A stretch of DNA of 64,000 nt from Apostichopus japonicus. Lineage: Eukaryota > Echinodermata > Holothuroidea > Aspidochirotida > Stichopodidae. The position numbers and the translations under genes were made by a program. A model generated the notes under the pieces. It was not told the DNA's origin and ran no database searches. It was given only the letters and a program-made list of their open reading frames with translations. Below are positions 1-13,700 of this stretch, piece by piece. Location: the NCBI RefSeq assembly GCF_037975245.1, contig NC_092561.1, positions 9,669,001 to 9,733,000 of the forward strand, read 5' to 3'. How positions within the stretch are numbered: position 1 is the first letter of the stretch; each line of letters starts with the position of its first letter.

Positions 1-1728
1 TGAAACCAGGAGCACTGTCTCCAAATCAAGTGTGTCCTGTTCCTTCTAGTAACTTTAAAAAGGAAATATTCGTCACGGATGAACCAGTGTCGTGTTTCAG
101 TTTTTACATCTTTCACTTTTGTTCATTTTACGAATGCACCAAATTTTTGAAGGACCATTTCTTTTGTTTTAATAATCTTAACTCTGAACTAATATGCTGT
201 TTCAATCAGAAGGGAAAGGGTACTAATAGGTTTATATCAGTATTTTAGCTCAATACAATATAAGATGGACGTTGATCAAAGTAGCTATCATAGGGTAACT
301 GGGAAGTGCAAAATCTCGGACCAGGATTCATAACCCTGTTAGCATTAGCTGTGTAGTTTGGACATTTCAAGGACGACAGTGGTATATGCTTCAAAATCAC
401 CAGTATTGGCACAAACATTTAGTATGTAAATATTGCTGGAAGTTTTACAGAAAGAACCATTGCAGTAGTTCCCCAACATTGCAGGTTACTCCTTGACAGC
501 AAGGAGAGCGTCTAATCATCGTACCTATCATTTCTGGCACTTTTACTTTGAGAGTCACATTTTCATGCTTGGTCGTATGGTGGGATCTCCAAATTTCACA
601 TGCCAAAATCTTAACCCCCCCCCCCCAAAAAAAAAAAAAAAAAAACTGAAGTAGGCCTACATTTAGGCTGGAGTTGTGGATATAATATGTTTGTATAGTA
701 CATGAGTTTTATTTGAATTTAGAAAGCTAATTAAAATTTGACAGGCCTGCAATATTACCATACTAAAGTTTGGGACCAATACTGATGATGTTTGGGACGT
801 AGAATTTAAAAATTGCTTGATGTAGGGCCTCAGCATTACTGCGTTTGATTCGTCTGCAACGTAAAGAATACCATCAGTTTCATTTTATAAAATGCTAGCT
901 GTCTGCTTATTTACTATCCCGCTTGTTTGGAATAATAGATCCCTCACGTGTGTATGTATGACTGTGGTAAGATTATATTCAAAATTATTATTTGAAAAGA
1001 GGAAAAAAAATGTAACAACTCAATTGCACTGTGTCGTGTTACATCTTTACTTTCACAGTTTTTTAATTCTCTTGTTATTACCTCAATAACAACATTACAA
1101 AAGATCTGTTTATTGTATATTATTGTGCCGGGTTCATATCTTTAAAGACATCCTCGATAAAATAGACTTAATCCAATCCCTTAAAAGGGTCAGTCATGTG
1201 TGTTGTGCATACGTATACGGTAGAGCGGTAGTGGGCGTATTTCAAAACCTAGAAAACCCAAGCCGAAGACGACACCGCCATCAGCAACGCAGCATTACTT
1301 TTCAACTTGTTTTACGAAAATAACTCATTCGATTTCATTCGTCAGGCCTAAATTAGACTGTTATCCATGGATGTACCAACCCGTGATGATGAAACGTCAG
1401 ATAATTTGTGTTAATTCTATTGGAAATATGTTTCCGTTATTAAAGTTGTGAGTAATGGGTCCAAAGTCTGTTAATTTTTGTCAACCACTCGTCATGATCA
1501 CGTCTACAGTGATCATCTGACTAAAACAACCAGTGACGTCATTTCTAAATTTTACGTTTACTGTACCGTACCTACTTTGTCAACATAACTTAGAGTAATG
1601 TAAAGTGTAAATGTAAAGTGTAAAGTGCAAAATACCTGATATACAAAAACATCGTGCATTTGTGGCTAATACCCAACATTGTAAGATATGTAAGACAGAT
1701 CTGATACAGTCAGTTACATGTTGAAAGA
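1..1728. other. Region upstream of the TBC1D15/17 gene
   Basis: I recognise no protein-coding exon here. The short open frames have no family signature. There is a C-run followed by an A-run at about 614-645. The last few hundred bases presumably hold the promoter and 5' untranslated region of the TBC1D15/17 gene, but I see no clear TATA box at a useful distance. Confidence 0.5.
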
Positions 1729-1749
1729 ATGGATTCTGTGGAAAAGCTG
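1729..1749 (+). CDS. TBC1D15: TBC1D15/17 exon 1 (coding part, candidate)
   Basis: A start codon in a good context (A at -3, G at +4) encodes seven residues (MDSVEKL) and runs into a strong GTAAGC donor. The phase is 0, matching exon 2, and the human gene also has a very short first coding exon. The 7-kb intron and lack of conservation at such a short N-terminus keep confidence moderate. Confidence 0.5.
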
Positions 1750-4700
1750 GTAAGCTAAGCAACTACAACCTAAGATAAAGCTAGACTAGGAATCTTAGGA
1801 TGAGTTCTTATCGTATACGGTCCTAGGCCTAGCCTAGGTCTACAGATGGTGAGCCTATACAATATGTAAGCAAGTAATAACTAGTAATATAGCCTACTAG
1901 TAGTAGTAGTATGTAGGCCTATATCATTATTAATAACCTACGTGGTCTAACTCTTAGCTACAAAGCGAGATGTTATGTGAATCTTTAAATAACGTTACAC
2001 ATCTCAAAACTTAGGCTACTATTGATGCCTACAGTAACTTGGCCTACATGATTAAAAGAAAGCAGTAAATGTAATGTGACCATATTATTTCCAGTAGAGA
2101 GACTTGTAAGTTGTAGTCTACATGATATTTTAATCAGCTAAAATGTTTTAGACTTTGTTTTCCAAACATTTCTTCAAATGGTATGAGGCTTTTTCCTCTT
2201 TTTTTCATTTGTCTTTATTATTTACTTCGTTCTAGAGGGCTTCTTGTAGGTATTTCATTACGTTTACTCTCTCCTTATTTGGTCAAGTTGTGGCAGATTA
2301 GAAACGGTGCTCAAGGGAAGCAGTGTCACTGATGCAGTTCAGTTGTGACTACATGTGGCCGTGGGTACTATAGCAGGGCTCATTTTAAGAAGGTTGTCCT
2401 TCAGGGAACCTTGTCTTCATGTTTGGTGGTCTGAAGGATTTTTTTGGTTGTCAAAATGAAATCACTTGGATTTTTAAAATGGCACGTCTTGCGCATAAGT
2501 AATACTAAAATGTATCGATTTAGTTTTGTAGGTGAGAACCGTAACGTTAGGCTATGCAGGCCTAGTCAATCGGCCTGAGGCTTAAGCCTGCTCTTGGTGA
2601 CTAGTCTTATGGAGAGTGTAGAGTTAGGTTGGTGTTTGACACTGTTCATGATTAATCATGTTGGGTAGCGGGAATTCTTTGGTAGTGAAAAATGATTTCC
2701 TTAATCGTTTCCGATCATTTCCAGAGACAGAGGGTAGGCCCAGGGTATAAACATAAATGAGCATGCGATATGCCCACATGCACAGTATAGTACTGCATAC
2801 ACATTGTACTCCAGCAAGCTTGTCATACATGTGTGCGGCCGTGAGGTAGAATGCAAGTGTGGTCACATCCACCAGGGTCTGTACTCTGTAGTGTACGAGT
2901 GTACGTGTAGGAAGTATACGGTACTGTACGTAGCCATCAGTGCATTTGGGTGTTTCTTTTTTTATAGGGGCCAGTACTAATATCTGGAGATTACCTAACA
3001 TTTCCCTAATTAATTAGCTGCTAGTACTAATCCAGATAAGTTGATCCATGATAAGTTATTCATATGGTTCAAGTGAACATAAATATTAACATTCTTAATA
3101 GTTCACATGTTTTAGACGGGCTGGTAGCCACAAACATGTTGTGGTGTCTCCACAATTTATAGCAAATAAGTGTGACAAATATTCTACAAAATTATAAAGC
3201 TTGTAGCACCTATTTCTTTAACATCATATTAACCATTATCTTTATTGAAATGATAAATAAAACTCATATAAACCATACTACACTAAACTTCCAGGTGTGT
3301 GATTTGTTCTCTTTATTTTTGACACACTGCCACTTTAAACTGAAAACGTAACATTTAGTGTCCCACGAAGTTACGTATGCAGACGCGATTTTGTGTTATA
3401 ATAATCCAAATATTAAATATGGTTGATCAACTTACTATGCCCTACATATACTTGCAGGTACACAAAACTAATTCAGAATAACGATCAATATCATGCAGTG
3501 TTCAGTTCATAATTTATGGCCAGATTAATTTTTGTAAGAAACATGTTGTGTCCAGTGTAGATAGTTACGTTTTCACTAGTAAGACTCACACGGTAGTCGC
3601 TATGAACATATTAGCGTATTGAAAAAACAGTCGACAGTAAGGCCATACAAGGCGGGAACGTGGCGACAACAAATTGAGCCTCTGTTTAGGAAACTTAAGA
3701 AAGGTAATCTATATTGTGATTTGTGTCCATCTCGTTACGCTTTTATAAATGTTACGTTTCTAGACATGAAACAATAACATAATATATATGAATAATATAT
3801 ATATTTTATGATTGTTAGAGCGAACAATTAATTGTTGTCTATATTATCATACGTCGGATAAAAGTACGTCGTTCGCATCATAATACACCTGGCAAAACGA
3901 ATCACAAGTTGGCAAGATCTGATTTGGAAACCACGCAATGTTGTGTACAGAATTACGTTGGCTTGAATTACATTTACAGACAAATATTTTACCTACGTGA
4001 GTACTTTAGTGCTTGATATATCGTTATTATACCGTATTTATTTGTTTATTTTGTAATAAGTTGCACTTGATACTTATTTGCGAGTAATCTAAATGGATTT
4101 ATTAAAATTTCATTCAATACGTAACCATGATACCCAAAAGTATGTGGTGTCTCGGCATGCATTTACATTAGTTAGGCCCGCGTTAGTTACGTTAGCTTCA
4201 CGTTAATTATTATTAGCGTAGGCCTATGGCCATACCATTTTATCACATTGTACGGTATGTAGGGTTGATGCTAACTTTTATTGGAGGGGGAATTGTCCCC
4301 CATTACATGCGATAAAAAAAGAGATATATATCCTCTGAATTCATACTTGATCCTAGCCTAGCCTAGCATATGCCCACAACGTTGTAGGTATAGCCTAGGC
4401 TAGTTAGACTAAGATTCTTTAATTTTTTTTTTGGGGGGGGGGAATTAGTCAGTCCCGCTGCTGTGCAGTATAAACAAACCAGCCTAGCCCTAGCTACATG
4501 TATGTTAGATAAGTTAGATAAGATATTTAAAATAGTTGCCATAGGCTAGGCCTATATATTGTCCAATTTTGTTTTGCATCATCACTATCAACTATCACAG
4601 TAGGCTAGGCTTATAGGTTACCAGCCTGTTCTTATATATTACTCTTAGTCTGACCCTGGGGCCTGGGCCTTCATTTCCACAAAATGTGCCCGGTTATAAA

Positions 4701-7700
4701 AAAAATGGTACATTGTGGCCGAAGGCTCTGTCCAAATTTTTGTTGCATCGATCGTATACATGTTATCCTAGTCCGACACTACATTGTCGCATTATCGTTG
4801 GGTTCTTTTTCCATATTCAGTATGGCGCCTATCGCCTCGGGGTTGGTGTGGTAAAAGGTTGACTACAAAAATTACCAAACAAAAAGAAGTTGATTTCAAT
4901 GTTTTATTCGCTCCATGTTCGATAAGTAATCAACTCAAAAATTTATTTGGACAGATTATACAAAAAATTACAGCAGGCTACTACCTGTATAAAAGATTAT
5001 TTCCATTATATTATATTTTAGTGTTTTAAAAATAAAGTTTAGAAGTAAGAAAGGAATTTTGATTGTGCTTGATTTGCTCAAGGAATTGTGTTTAGTGCAC
5101 CAGGCCGGGCAGTAGTCATGGGGGGGCTAACTGTTTCCCACCCCCCCCCCCACCCTAGAAAATGTTGGATACTGTGCCTATCTGTTCTAATTCCCTTTGC
5201 TGTTTACTTCCAGCATACAGTACATGATTTGGAATTGTCAGCAGTGGGAATGGTATTCCAGCTACTTCATCCACCAGTCCAGAGGGAAACTTGCCTAATG
5301 TTGCTCAACCATGCCATCCGGAATGTATCCTTTATACATTTGTTTTCATTCTTGGCATCATATCCGATTTGAAGTGTGTGTGTGTGGGGGGGGGGGGGGG
5401 AGGATAGCCCACCATTCCAAAAAATTAGTGTGTACAATATTTAGAGTCCATGGAGACGACCAGGGTTCATGCCGATGTTCATATAACTTGATCATTAAAT
5501 TTTTGATTTTATATTAAGTATTTTAAAGTTCACGAACAATCCATAATCTTTAATTAATAACTACAGTAGATGATGATACTTCAACGGCACATCCTGAGGG
5601 AAACATGTCACCATTGCCCAAAGCTGCCGAACCACGCCATCCGCAGTGTATCCTTAATATATTTTATTGTTATAGTATTCATTTCAGTTTCAGACCTATC
5701 AGTAAGTAATACGTACTACAGTAGTGCAGTGAAGTTGCAGTTTTCCTTCCCACAATCCCAGTGAATAACTACATCCACCCCAGTTGACTGCATTCACTAC
5801 ACATTTTTTTTAAACCATATTACCATATCTTAAATATCCTTGACATAACATTCAGCTGTTCCTCTGCACAATACGTGGACTCGTGGGCAGTGGGTGGCTG
5901 TAATATATGATGAAGAGTGGTGGCCAGGTATTATCACGGATGTTGATAACGGATCCTGTTCTATCACTTTCATGAAACCCACTGGCTCCTACAATAAATT
6001 TATTTGGCCGGAGAAGGAGGAAACAGACCTTGTGTCTTCAGATTCAATATTAACAGGTCTTGATGATCCTCCTGTACCGATAAGTCGCCGTCACTTTGCT
6101 TTAAACTCAGTACAAGCGAAGGATGTCACTAACAAAATGAGAATGGTTCTAACACAATAAGTTTATGCAGTTTCTTGCAGGATTTTATCCAATGCCTAGG
6201 ACAGCTATGGCATCGTGATCAACATTATTAATACTTTTTTTTCATGTTTCACCATTCTAGGATCTATTAACACATTGTTCCTTCCTTCCTTATGTTCACG
6301 TTACAATTTGAATGCTTTTCTTCATGCATTATGAACATTTTGTTACTGGTTTATTTGTGGTTTATAATGAACTAACAACCTTAACGATGCCATAACTGTT
6401 TCGATCCATAAAGGTTAGTATGTTATGGAGACGGCTATAATTTAGGATCTCCTGCTTGATGATGCCAAGCAGAAATGTATTATTTACATTCATCAGCTAG
6501 GCTAACCATAGCATTGTTGTCTCAATTGCATGCAAACAAATTTGAAATTGGCCGAACAATGCAAATGAAAAAAACAACAAGAAATTAATTAATAAAGTGA
6601 TTAGTGAATAATTATTGGCAAAATTCATATATGTTATTAAATGAAACAGATGAACATGAATGAAATTAAATGTAATGAAATGACTCAATTTGGATCTTGA
6701 AAATTTAAATGAATCTATCCAGTACTGGTATTGAATGGGAACAATTGAGGAAATTATTATGGAGTTTTTTATATCGCATTTATTGTACACTAATTTTGTT
6801 TACCGTCCATTTATGCGGTTGAATATTAGCGAATCACATTTATTTGTACATATGATTGGAGTTGAACATACATTGTTATTTTGTTGTGTTAATCTGTACT
6901 ATATATAAAGTTTAACATGACAGCACAGTTCTCTGATCAGCCTCTTTGTTTCATTCCTTGTCCTTCTCTTTTATCATTCATTTTGTGAAACATAAATTAT
7001 GGGATTACAGTAGAATTAATTGTAAATCAGCTTGATAGCATTGCTTTCTTGCAGAAAACGCACAGACAATACAGTACCTTTAGAAGTAAAGGAAAGATAA
7101 TATAATATGCAGCAACATTATCAATATAAAAAATCAACAAACTACATATATAACTGAGATACCTGTAAGCCTATGTCGATGTAACAGGGACACCAAAATA
7201 TTGGTGTCCCGTTACACGTTCGGCATTGTTCATTTGGCCACTGGTATATTTGTTGATGTATTCTGAATTAGCTGTATGTCAATATCAGAGGGAATTAGAT
7301 CATTATTTTATAATATGGAAACACATTTTAAGTGAGTATGAAGGATTGACAACATCACAGAAAAAAAAAATCACTTTCACAGTTGCCAAATATCCAGAAT
7401 TTGTAACGTGTGAAAAATAAATCAAGAATTACTAAAATATTATAGTTGTGCATGACAATAACTGATGTCTTGGATTATGACCATGTTTAATACCTAAGTT
7501 AAAATAAATAATATAACAGTGTATGCTGAATTTACTATGAATGACATAGATGAATGTATAATGTTTGGTGTCCCTGTTACACGTGATATTTTGGATATTG
7601 TCTTATGACTTTACCTATACTATTTGCATTGCAAGCTAGCTATAAGCAAAATGTTTTTTTTAGTTGGCTTTGCATTTGTTGTAGTACACATGCATGCCAT

Positions 7701-10700
7701 TATCATTGTGATATCACATATTTGAAAATTTTAAGCCTATGTCACAAGTTGGCACCCATATTAAAATAAACACCCATATGTACAATATGCACGTTCAGCT
7801 GAAGTGTAGGATTTTCCCCTCATTATGGAAAGTACCAAATGTTTTTATTTTGTACGTTGTTACTAACATGAATGGAGGGTGATACCAACAAGCTACTATA
7901 ATTTTTGGGGGGCGGATTTTATTTCAATGAATATATGTATTTTTGAAGTGTTGAACACTTAAGGCAAATAGCTAGTCATCTGACGGACGACCTATGCAGG
8001 TTTTTTTAGGTTGTTCTAAGCCCTGTACAGTATGTGATAAATGCATTATATAGTACCTTTACCCTTTCACTAGAGTGTTGATAATGTGGATCTTGCATTT
8101 GTTAGATAGAGAGTCCTCTTCGTGTGAATAAATGCAGTATTTTGAAACATTTTCGGAGGGAACATTTGGAGCACTTGGGTGGTAGACACATACAGTATCT
8201 AATAATTTTCATACTCTTAGCAGAAATGTTAGATCATATTCATGCAATTAAATTTGACTAAAGTTGAAGGAATTTCACAGTACACTTGAGCTAGGGTTTG
8301 TGCATGTAAAATGAAGTGACTACTATTTAGGCTTTCCAGAGTGTTTCTAGTATTTGAGTCTTTGCAAATTGTTTAGAAATTAAAGAAAGGGTTCATGCTT
8401 CTTACTGACAGTATAAGCCTATTAAAAACAACGCAGGTTTTAGTAACAAAGATCTATATCTTACTGTACATTGGTATAGGTTGCTAGCCATTGAACTGGC
8501 AATAGAGTTCAACAAAAGGTATGAAAAGATGTCTGTTTTACCTTCTAAGTGTATTTTACAATTTTTCTTACCCAAGTCATGAAATGTAATCATGAAAAAA
8601 TATCCTGACTTTTTTAAAATTTAATGTAATCTCTGACTTTTTAAAATTTCATATCTTTCTTAAGTTTGTTCCATAAACTGTAGCGATTCCATCAATTTTT
8701 GTTGCAGACGGTGTTTGAAGTTTCTGGAGTTTTTATCCATACAGCCAAAGCAGAAAGTGAGGATGTGTTGCTAGCAGGGAAGGTACAGCTGGTTTTACAG
8801 GTAAAGTTAAAAAATATAATTAATGCATATAAATAATTAATTCATAGAGTAATTCATAATAATTAGTATGTATCCCTTGTGTTTGGAGGAGGAATGAAAA
8901 TGGTTGTTGGGAAGGGAGACTAGCCTGCCTGTCTGCTTGTTTTTTTGAATTCATTAAAATAATATAAAAGAAGAAAGTGCAAGTTACATGTTGGCTGAAT
9001 AGTACTTGCAAAAAGAGAGACCATGTGATGGTCCCGGTCCTGATGTAGATCCTGGTCCCGATGTAGATCCCGATTAAATCACTTTTTGGGACATATTTGA
9101 CGGATAGGATTCAATATCCTCAGCATGCTTTAGGAAAAAATTATGATTAAAAAAAAGTTCAGAGAGAGGGTTAAAATTTGTACCATGGATTCATGGATTG
9201 TAGATAATATCATGGAAAGGATGCTATATAGCATGTATTTTGCCGGTAAAAAGCAACATGGTTGTATGTCGTGTGGTATGCGGTTCTATCCGTGCTAAAA
9301 CATTACCCATTTCAGAACAGTGTATGGTTTAGTATACTGACACATCACGATCTTATTCTTGCTTTTTCTGAATTTTTAATGAAAAATCTTGCCCACAGGT
9401 GTGCATTTCTGGTCCTACTGTACATATGGAACTTAGAGAATTGGTTTTGGCATGGAACACAGAATAGATTGCAATGGATTTTATACTGTACCATGCACAA
9501 GAGGGTTTGCAAATAGTCTGTTATTCTCCAATATTCTGAAGACAAAAAAGAAGAAGAAAGAGATATAAGTTTACATTAAGAAAACTGGTATTATGAACTT
9601 CCACTGTATGTCAATCAGTCAAGGATGCCTCTATCAAATTCAGCTAATAGGTTTATCCTATGTGAGTGAACAACATACTCAGCATTTTCATTTCATGGGC
9701 AAAGTCAACTTATAAACAACTCTCGTCTTGTCTTGTTTTGATAAGGTTACCAATTTAATTGCCAGTAACTCATGTTTGGTTATTTCCTTTTCGACCAGGG
9801 AAAAGAGTGCTATGTTTTTTGGAATCCTCTTCACCATGGAAATGCTGTAGAGCAGCCTGACCCCGATTGGACGGTGGTCAATACGAGATCAGACCAGGCA
9901 ACCAATGGGAACGCAGGTAATTAGTAAACACAGCCGGTGAAAACAATCGAAGCTCCATTTTTATAACCAAAGAAAAATTATATGTAACCAAGGTTCAATG
10001 CATTTATGAAAACCAAACCCCTCTAGCAGCCTATCCCTCAAACTTACACTCAATTTACATTTACAATTTACATTTACACTCTATTTACACAAATGCAATT
10101 TACATTTACACTCTATGTACACAAATTTACACAATGTTGAACACTGTGAATGATCTTGGTTTACTTTGAATATAAAAAGTTAACACATTAAAGTCTACCA
10201 AGATAACTGTCATAGGTTTCTAAGCCTGATCAAAGTCAATTTAGTTGACACATTAAAATATGTTTGCAAATAATTTTTCCATGTTTTCTTAATTAACTAA
10301 GATCAGACTCTGCTTACTTAGGTATACTATTAGATTTAAGTGATATCGTTAACTTCAATTTGGGATTTGAAGATGCAAGCTTTGAATTTATAAATATATC
10401 TTTTCAGCAAATGCTTGAAGGGTGGCATTGCCATGACTTTCTTTTAAATCTTTTTAACAGAAGAAGAAGGAAGAGCAAACCAAGCTGGGCAAAGCAGAAG
10501 TAAAAACTCTCTCTCAATCGACTTGGCTGCGGTCCGGAGCATCAGAATGTCGACTCCAAATTTAGGGTGGGCCTACTTGGTATTCAGAATGACGGACGAT
10601 GAAGATATGCCTCCGCTTCACTTTCACGAGGGGGGAAGTCGGGAGCTGATCTCGATGATCCGGAAATACGTCACAGTCTCCAGGTACCTTGAATCGTCAA

Positions 10701-13700
10701 TGTATAAAGTCTTATGGGTATTCTGGTCACAGGTTCCCTAAAAGTGGGTTCGGGCAACTGCGTCCGTTAAAATCTCACCAGAGTCAAAGGAGGATCGGAA
10801 ATGCTGGTTAAAACACCTTAACGATGCAAGGAAGCATATTATTGTCCCATCGTTCATTGTTTGGACTCTTGATGGAATGATCATAAAAACAAAAAATAAA
10901 ATAAAAATATTATTGTCCCAAAAGTGGGTTTTATTCCTGAAACTGATGCTTCTCTCATAGGTTGGGATGCAACATGGGTGTTGAATGAAGAAGCTCAAGT
11001 CTGAGCAAATCTGAACGATGATATTGTGCATGTAAGCAGAGAGGGGCACCAACACCATCTGTGGGAAACCAGATTTTCACTGCAGGGTACATAGTTTACA
11101 TGTAAATGTTGGTTGCAGTGAGGAGTGGATGAGGAGTAAAGGTCATTTTTTGGAAAGATAGAAGTTGCTCCTCTGGGGAACAACTGTCCTTGTTTTGGTG
11201 TAATTTTTTTTTGGAAGTGTTTTATAATAAAAGACCACCGAAAAATAGATTTTCAGTACACAAGCTTGTAGAAAACTTTAGGACAGCTTGTATGGCTATC
11301 TATATTGAGGCTGTTGAGCTAACCAAAAATGACTCTGTATCATTCTTTCAGAAAGTCTGGAACTTCCTTCTTGCAAAATGACTAAAATTTGGATTATTTT
11401 GATTCTCCAATATCCCCCCCTTTGTTTTGATTCTCCAATCTCCAAAATCTCCTCCCCCCCCCTTTTCAAACTCCCAACCTCACCCATTATGCAAGGAGGT
11501 AGTTTTTAGACTTGGTCTTCTTATAACGTTACTGATTCCACTACCCTAGTCACATTTGTCAGTCTGAGGTTCACAATCTACAAAGAGCCTTTTCATCTCG
11601 GTAATTAACTGCATATTAATTGGTTTACACATTAATGATTAATTATATTTCCTTGGTTGTCTTCCATTCCATGCAGATCACCCACCGACAGGGACTTACT
11701 CAACGTCCATCCTAAGAACACAGATGCTCTTTCTACGTCGTTCTCCGAATTACAGATTCTGTCAGAAACCAGCGGTAACTATGTCTCGGTGAGTAGGACT
11801 GTACCATCATTTTAATACTTTGTGAAATCCTCACAAGATGGCAGGGAAACTTCATTCATCAGAACTCTTCATTTATTAACTAAAGATATCCCTCCAGACT
11901 TATTTCTCTACACATGGGTTGTTTATGTTAATAAGCAGGATTTTGGTTGCTAGCATGGGTCAGTTCGCATATTGATAAGGGTGTGAACGTCGTTGTGAAT
12001 AGAGGAGTGGTTAGCCACCGTCCTATTCTCTACTATTTTACAACCTTGGTCGATTTACTAGAATTTTTTGGAAATAATGGAATAAGCTGACAATTTAAGC
12101 CAGGGAATGAGAACCCAACTAATCATGGATAGAAGAGTATTTCAAACATAGCATAGCACATCTTTTAGGAAACCGGAATAACTCTAAAAACATTGCTAGC
12201 ATGATAAGCAACACATATTAACATTCACCAAAAAGTCATCCTTTTTTAATGTTACAATAATATCTTCTCCTTCTGATACCATAGAAATTTTTCAAAGATC
12301 CCGTCACGGCGACTATGGGGGGTTTCTCGAGGGTCACCAGCTTCGTCCGAGATAACATCCTCCCTTCTTCGAACATGCTGAATCGACCCACGGAGGATTA
12401 CTCCCAGATTTTCCCGGACATTACGACCTTTAAAGTGGAGCAGGACTTTGATCTCATCGCAACCACCGAGAACAAACTGGCAGATCGTCCAGAGGTCACC
12501 AGAAGCAGTCCATTGACCGAGGCAGAGTGGCATGCCTTCTTAGATGGTGAAGGAAGGGTGCTCAATGTACCAGATCTAAAGGAGAAAATCTTCAGAGGGG
12601 TAAGCATTGACTCTGTTAAAAGGGATACTCCGGTGGCAGACTATGTGACACCTTCATCGAAAAAGAAAAAATATTGCCTACTCAAGGATGTGCCCACGCT
12701 GGGCGGCACTGGGCAGCCCCGCCCTGCACTAAAAATTACCGCCCAGCACTGTCTTGAAAATCGTGAATCCCGCCCAGCACTATTTTCATCTAAAATCGCG
12801 ACATTCCTAACAATATATTCAACAAAAATTGGGCCTAGTCTATGCCAAAATTATACAGACTAATAATGCATGAGTTACGCATGCGAGAAACATTACTTAA
12901 GGCTCTCAATCGGTCCCTTGTAAAACCTCTTTGAAACAAACTAATAACTTTTACCAGGTACGTAATATATTTCACTAAAAAAAAATTTAAAGATGTAAAT
13001 TGTTAGCAAAACTAGTGTATGTGCTTGAAAAGCTACACAAGTGCCAGCATTTGGCATCTGAGCACCTTCAAAAATCGAAAAATTTCTCAAAGGGGTGGGG
13101 ACACCACCTCCCCCTTAGACCCCTCCCCCAGGACGACGATCAGTATACCCGGCACTCAGGAAATCCTGGGCACATCACTGGTACTGTTAGTTGAAAACCC
13201 TATCTCAATATCTTGTTCCTAACTCAAGATATAGTTGATTGAATGAAATCTTGACTGGTTAAAGCATCGATTCTTCCCTGGAGTAGATCGCAGTACGTGG
13301 ACCGTTGATGTCATATTGTGCAAATGTTCTTTCAAAGCTGTACATTTCTATTGTAATCTGCTTGTTGAATTTTTCCTTGAAACCTGAAACCCTACTACTT
13401 CCACAAGCCATGGCTGCACTTCATTGATGAAGAACTTGGGGCCTTCCCCTCCCTCATTATGTGAGAAAGTGGTCAGATGCTTAGGTAGGTTAAGGATGTT
13501 ACTGGAATTGAGAATGGGTGTAACAATTACACACCTACCTTGTGATTTCTCTGATCACGCATTGAAAAGAGAAGGCTTGTTGTTTAATCCACAATCATCA
13601 AATGAGCCTCTGTTGGCTTTTCACCCCTAGGCGTTACTAAGCTAACCTTAATCGAATATCAACCGCTGTCCACAGACTTGGGACGCTTACATGGCAAATG

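Larger units (their letters stand above)
1750..8707 (+). other. Intron 1 of TBC1D15/17 (contents)
   Basis: This long intron holds the three small exons at 5262-6160 and the MITE-like element at 7181-7580. The rest shows only homopolymer runs, such as the long G-run near 5388-5400, and GGCCTA-rich sequence around 4.3-4.6 kb. A second possible first exon (ATGGCGCC... with a GTAAAA donor) lies at 4820-4848; its phase (2) does not fit TBC exon 2. Confidence 0.5.

Noticed and set aside
4820-4848. ATGGCGCC start with GTAAAA donor as first exon of TBC1D15/17
   Set aside because: It ends in phase 2, while exon 2 needs phase 0; the candidate at 1729 fits.
12315-12863. 182-residue single-exon frame
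   Set aside because: Only the part up to 12599 is real (TBC exon 6); the rest is intron and a MITE.
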